From: Candidatus Endomicrobium labiotermitis
GTDB taxonomy: Bacteria; Elusimicrobiota; Endomicrobiia; Endomicrobiales; Endomicrobiaceae
Assembly (NCBI GenBank): GCA_009778965.1
Contig: WRFE01000011.1
Span: forward strand, 1 to 34,667
Direction: 5' to 3'
DNA: 34,667 nt
Shown here: positions 31,467 to 34,667 of the stretch, in pieces
Layout: the number at the start of each line of letters is the position of its first letter
Position numbering within the stretch: the stretch's first letter is position 1
Program-made: the position numbers and the translations under genes
The notes under the pieces: generated by a model
The model's database searches: none
What the model was told of the DNA's origin: nothing
Seen by the model: only the letters and a program-made list of their open reading frames with translations

Positions 31467-34417
31467 AACAAATCAAGCTGGCGGGATTGTTCTTTTGCTT
31501 TAAGCGCTTTTTCAATTTTGCTGAACTTTAACAAATCATTTTCAATTTTTTCCAGAAATGGCGACGGAGCCAGTTTTTTATAGGTTCCGAGCCATTTTCT
31601 TTTTATTGAACGCGTCAAAAACAACCTTTGTTCCGCTCTTGTCATACCTACGTATAACAAACGCCTTTCTTCTTCTTTTTCGTCTTGGGTTTTAGCGCGA
31701 TAAAAAGGAATAATGTCCTGCTCAAGCCCAACTATAAAAACACATTTAAATTCTAAACCTTTTGAAGAATGTAATGTGAGTAATGAAATCCTGTCGGCTC
31801 TTTTATCAAGCGTGTCTATTTCGGACAGCATAGAAACTTCATGAATAAATTCATTTTTAGTTGTATAAGTCTGTGCAAGTTTTGTAAAGTATTGCAAAAT
31901 ATTGTCATCTATTTTATCGGAAAATTCCTTATTAAGCTTGCCTAATTGTTCAATAACCGGTTTTTCGTCGGTTAACAAGCTTAACAGTTTTACAACCGGT
32001 TTTTTGTCGCACAGCAAATCGTTAGATAACTTTACATAAGGCATTCCGGATCTTTTTAAAGCTTCAATAATTGGCGGCAGCTGTGAAGCGCTGCGGTATA
32101 AAACGGCAAAATCCGAAAATGAAAGATTAGTTTCTTCTCCGGCAGATCTGTTTGTATCAATAGAAAAGAAACTGTGCCCTCCTATCATTTTTTCAATAGT
32201 GCTTACAACGAATTCGGCTTCCGCTTTGTCTGTCGGCGCAGTATGTATGGTAATTTTTTCGTGGGGTCTGTCATATTTTGCAATTATATTATGCGAATCA
32301 ACTATCTGGTTTGACGCATTTACAATAGTCTCTGTGGAACGGTAATTGTTTTTTAAATTAATTATCTCTGCGTCAGGGTAATCTTTGGTAAAGTTGTTAA
32401 AAAACTTTGAATCTCCTCCGCGGAAACCGTAAATCGCCTGATTCGGGTCGCCTATTACGCACAAATTAGCGTTTGAATGCGTCAATAATCTGATTAATTC
32501 ATACTGGGTTTCATCAATATCCTGGTATTCATCAATCGAAATATATTTAAACGTTTCTTTATATGATTTGGCAATATCAGGATTATCATTAAGGAGTTTC
32601 AGCGTAAGGCTTATTAAATCGTCAAAACCCAGCATATTATCATCGGATTTAGATAAACTCATCTCCTCTTTGCTTGCCACCTTAAAATCGAGGTTTAAGC
32701 CTGCTTTAGAGGCATTTTCTTTTAGAATGGAAAAACATAGAGAATGAAAAGTATGTACATTAACATTTGAATAATTTTTAGTAAGCAGCAAATTAAGTCT
32801 GTCCTGCATTTCTTTTGCAGCTCTGCGCGTAAAAGTTATGGCAAGGCAGTTTTCAGGGGAAATATTATTTTCCGAAACAGCAAAGGCAATGCGTTTTGTT
32901 AATACTGTAGTCTTTCCTGAGCCGGGTCCCGCTATGATTAAAAGCTGCTTTTTATTGTTTTTTACAACGCTTAACTGATATTCGTCAAGTCCCGACAGAA
33001 TGCCTTTGTCATTATAAGACCTAAGAGTTTTGTCATCCCCGAATGTCTGTATCGGGGATCCATTTTTAAACGTGGTTTCCCGATAGAAACCCTCGGGAAT
33101 GACAGACGAAGTAGTTTCTTTATCTTTCTTCTTCGGCTTCGCAGAAACTGCCATATCAAACATCAAATTAGTGCTATTCAGTTCGTCCTGCTCAAACAGC
33201 TTTATCACGCCGTATTCGCCGTCAAAGCCCGCTTGTCTTATAACTTTGCCTGCTCTTAAGCGCGATATTGCTTCTCCGAGGAGCGAAGAATGATTTTTTG
33301 ATATTTCGTTTACAGGAATTTCTCGTAGTATAGATAATTCAGGTCCTAATTTTTGTATTAAGTTTTCATACGCGTTATTTACCGCATTGCTTGAAACTCC
33401 GACCTGTATAATTTCCGAAAGAATTTCCTGTAAAGGCACAAGGCTGAATGTTTTGCCTGCCGTTTTAGGAATTATCAAATTGCTGCCTTTACGGTCGGCT
33501 AATTCATTGACTCTGTTAAGAACTCCTATTGTCAGAGGTTTGTTGCATACCGGACAAATTCCTTTAAGTTTTACCGTTTCTTCGGGACTTAAACAAACAT
33601 TACATTTTCTGTGTCCGTCTTCATGATATTTTCCCTCTTCGGGGAAAAATTCTACTGTACCGACATAGCCTTTACCGGTTTGCAATGCTTTCATTATGGA
33701 AAAATAGTCAGGGTCAGTATCAAAAACAGTGGCTTCACGGGCAAGTTTAGAGGGAGAATGAGCGTCGGAATTAGATATCAGTCTGTATTTATCAAGGCTT
33801 GAAACCCTGTAGTTCATTTCCGGATCTGATGATAAGCCTGTTTCTACTGCGAATATATGGTCTGCAAGGTCTGCGTAGCAATCTTTTACTGAATCAAAAC
33901 CAGACTTTGAACCTAATACGGAAAACCACGGGGTCCAAATATGCGCAGGAACTATAAACGAACCCTCACCGGATTCTAAAGTGATTTCCAGAAGATTTCT
34001 TGAATCAAGCCCCAGTATAGGGCGTCCGTCTGAAACGATATTCCCTACGGCGGAAAGTTTTTGTCTCAGCTTTTCTGCGCTGTTGAAATCCGGAACAAAT
34101 ACTATATGATGGACTTTTCTTGTTTTATCGCCTTTTTTATAGATGGTTGATATTTCAACCGATAAAACAAATCTGACAATTTTGTTATCTTTTACAATTT
34201 GTTTTTCTATATCGTCTCGTAGTTTAAAAACGCCGGGACCCGCGGGAACAAGCTTTTCTTTTATTTCGGCAAACCAGGCAGGATGGGTAAAATCGCCCGT
34301 TGTTATTAGGGTTAGTCCTTTCTTTTGCGCCCATATAGCAAGCTCTTCCAAATTACAGCTTTTGCTTGTGGCGCGTGAATATTTTGAATGTATATGCAAA
34401 TCCGCATAAAAAAACAT
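31463..34417 (-). CDS. PHP-domain/UvrD-type DNA helicase fusion protein
   Basis: A 984-residue two-part protein. Residues 1 to about 300 are a PHP metallo-phosphoesterase-type domain of the TIGR00375 group: YADLHIHSKYSRATSKSCNL at the N-terminus, ISNSDAHSPSKLAREATVFD, and a zinc ribbon near 272-296 (CNVC...CPVC). A helix-hairpin-helix-like segment follows. From about residue 475 it is an SF1A UvrD/PcrA/Rep helicase: Walker A AGPGSGKTT (about 495-503), SIDEYQDID, VIGDPNQAIYGFRGGDSKFF, LKNNYRSTE, LLTLHSSKGLEF and YVGMTRAEQRL. A DNA repair or replication-restart role is inferred. Residues of about 438-463 in the linker are encoded by two dispersed palindromic repeats. ATG at 34417 has AAGGG about 6 bases upstream on its strand. 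Confidence 0.93.
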   Translation of the reverse strand: MFFYADLHIHSKYSRATSKSCNLEELAIWAQKKGLTLITTGDFTHPAWFAEIKEKLVPAGPGVFKLRDDIEKQIVKDNKIVRFVLSVEISTIYKKGDKTRKVHHIVFVPDFNSAEKLRQKLSAVGNIVSDGRPILGLDSRNLLEITLESGEGSFIVPAHIWTPWFSVLGSKSGFDSVKDCYADLADHIFAVETGLSSDPEMNYRVSSLDKYRLISNSDAHSPSKLAREATVFDTDPDYFSIMKALQTGKGYVGTVEFFPEEGKYHEDGHRKCNVCLSPEETVKLKGICPVCNKPLTIGVLNRVNELADRKGSNLIIPKTAGKTFSLVPLQEILSEIIQVGVSSNAVNNAYENLIQKLGPELSILREIPVNEISKNHSSLLGEAISRLRAGKVIRQAGFDGEYGVIKLFEQDELNSTNLMFDMAVSAKPKKKDKETTSSVIPEGFYRETTFKNGSPIQTFGDDKTLRSYNDKGILSGLDEYQLSVVKNNKKQLLIIAGPGSGKTTVLTKRIAFAVSENNISPENCLAITFTRRAAKEMQDRLNLLLTKNYSNVNVHTFHSLCFSILKENASKAGLNLDFKVASKEEMSLSKSDDNMLGFDDLISLTLKLLNDNPDIAKSYKETFKYISIDEYQDIDETQYELIRLLTHSNANLCVIGDPNQAIYGFRGGDSKFFNNFTKDYPDAEIINLKNNYRSTETIVNASNQIVDSHNIIAKYDRPHEKITIHTAPTDKAEAEFVVSTIEKMIGGHSFFSIDTNRSAGEETNLSFSDFAVLYRSASQLPPIIEALKRSGMPYVKLSNDLLCDKKPVVKLLSLLTDEKPVIEQLGKLNKEFSDKIDDNILQYFTKLAQTYTTKNEFIHEVSMLSEIDTLDKRADRISLLTLHSSKGLEFKCVFIVGLEQDIIPFYRAKTQDEKEEERRLLYVGMTRAEQRLFLTRSIKRKWLGTYKKLAPSPFLEKIENDLLKFSKIEKALKAKEQSRQLDLF
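33032..33104 (-). repeat. Palindromic repeat pair inside the PHP-UvrD reading frame
   Basis: On the plus strand GTCATCCCCGAA / TATCGGGGATCCA (33032-33062) and TTTCCCGATAGA / CCTCGGGAATGACA (about 33076-33104), the same families as the spacer elements at 2792-2818, 3006-3036 and 7133-7163. Translated on the minus strand they give about 24 residues (IPEGFYRETTFKNGSPIQTF region) between the PHP and helicase domains. Confidence 0.82.
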
Positions 34418-34445
34418 ATAAACCCTTATCTTTTCCGTTTATACT

Positions 34446-34637
34446 GCGTTACACGCAGGCTCACATACGGCGCTTCGCTCCAAAGTATGCTTCGCCTGCG
34501 CGTGCCTTGTCTAAACGAAAAATATTTTGTTTTTAGTATTGCTGTGTCACCCTGAACTTGTTTCAGGGTCTATTATCGTCATTCCGGGCTTGACCCGGAA
34601 TCTAAACGACTAGATGCTGAATCAAGTTCAGCATGAC
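34446..34637. repeat. Repeat cluster upstream of the PHP-UvrD gene
   Basis: The last 250 bases contain no gene. 34446-34505 is a large imperfect palindrome (GCGTTACACGCAGGC / GCCTGCGCGTGCC). 34545-34604 joins GTCACCCTGAAC / TTTCAGGGTC to GTCATTCCGGGC / GCCCGGAATCTA through ctattatcgtcat, the reverse of the connector seen in the composite repeats. 34611-34637 is TAGATGCTGAAT / TTCAGCATGACA. Confidence 0.8.
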
Positions 34638-34667
34638 AAAGTGTTTTTAACCTCAAAATTATAGCAA

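Overview
The window is AT-rich DNA from a Gram-negative, strictly or facultatively anaerobic bacterium. The envelope genes (LolE/LolD, a TamB-like protein, a TonB-dependent receptor, a PorV-type barrel, an autotransporter, several lipoproteins) show an outer membrane. The oxygen-sensitive class III ribonucleotide reductase shows anaerobic DNA synthesis. The Chlamydia-type Pmp repeats, the PorV-like protein and the dense short palindromic repeats would fit an Elusimicrobiota/Endomicrobium-like genome. That placement is a guess from gene style and no database search was possible.

Layout. (1) 1-2752: nrdD (5' end cut by the window edge) and nrdG, overlapping. (2) 3053-9107: a cobalamin locus with an adenosyltransferase, periplasmic B12-binding protein, permease, ATPase, a cobalamin riboswitch and a BtuB-like outer-membrane receptor. 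Together these take B12 across both membranes and convert it to adenosylcobalamin. The spacers are filled with palindromic repeats, one of which now separates the riboswitch and a perfect Shine-Dalgarno/ATG from btuB. (3) 9460-18882: envelope genes: a TPR-like lipoprotein, a PorV/PorQ-family barrel, a candidate small RNA with its own promoter and terminator, a 1857-residue Pmp-like autotransporter with a duplicated passenger, a small lipoprotein and a small beta-barrel protein. (4) 19068-20370: a divergent pair, a two-helix membrane sensor-like protein and a DUF192 protein. (5) 20491-30514: lysS, lolE, lolD, a branched-chain aminotransferase, a large TamB/AsmA-like protein and mscL. (6) 30591-34417: an orphan CdiA-C-like tRNase domain protein, a small lipoprotein, and a PHP-domain/UvrD-helicase fusion on the minus strand.

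The most unusual layer is the repeats. More than twenty short palindromic elements, many sharing GTCAT/TGACA-type ends, fill almost every spacer. Two copies lie inside reading frames: one encodes part of the BtuF N-terminus, the other the linker between the PHP and helicase domains. This recalls the protein-embedded palindromic elements of Rickettsia. Other points of interest are the riboswitch displaced from btuB, four consecutive cobalamin genes with non-ATG starts, the duplicated autotransporter passenger with 66-base identical blocks, and the free-standing toxin-like nuclease.
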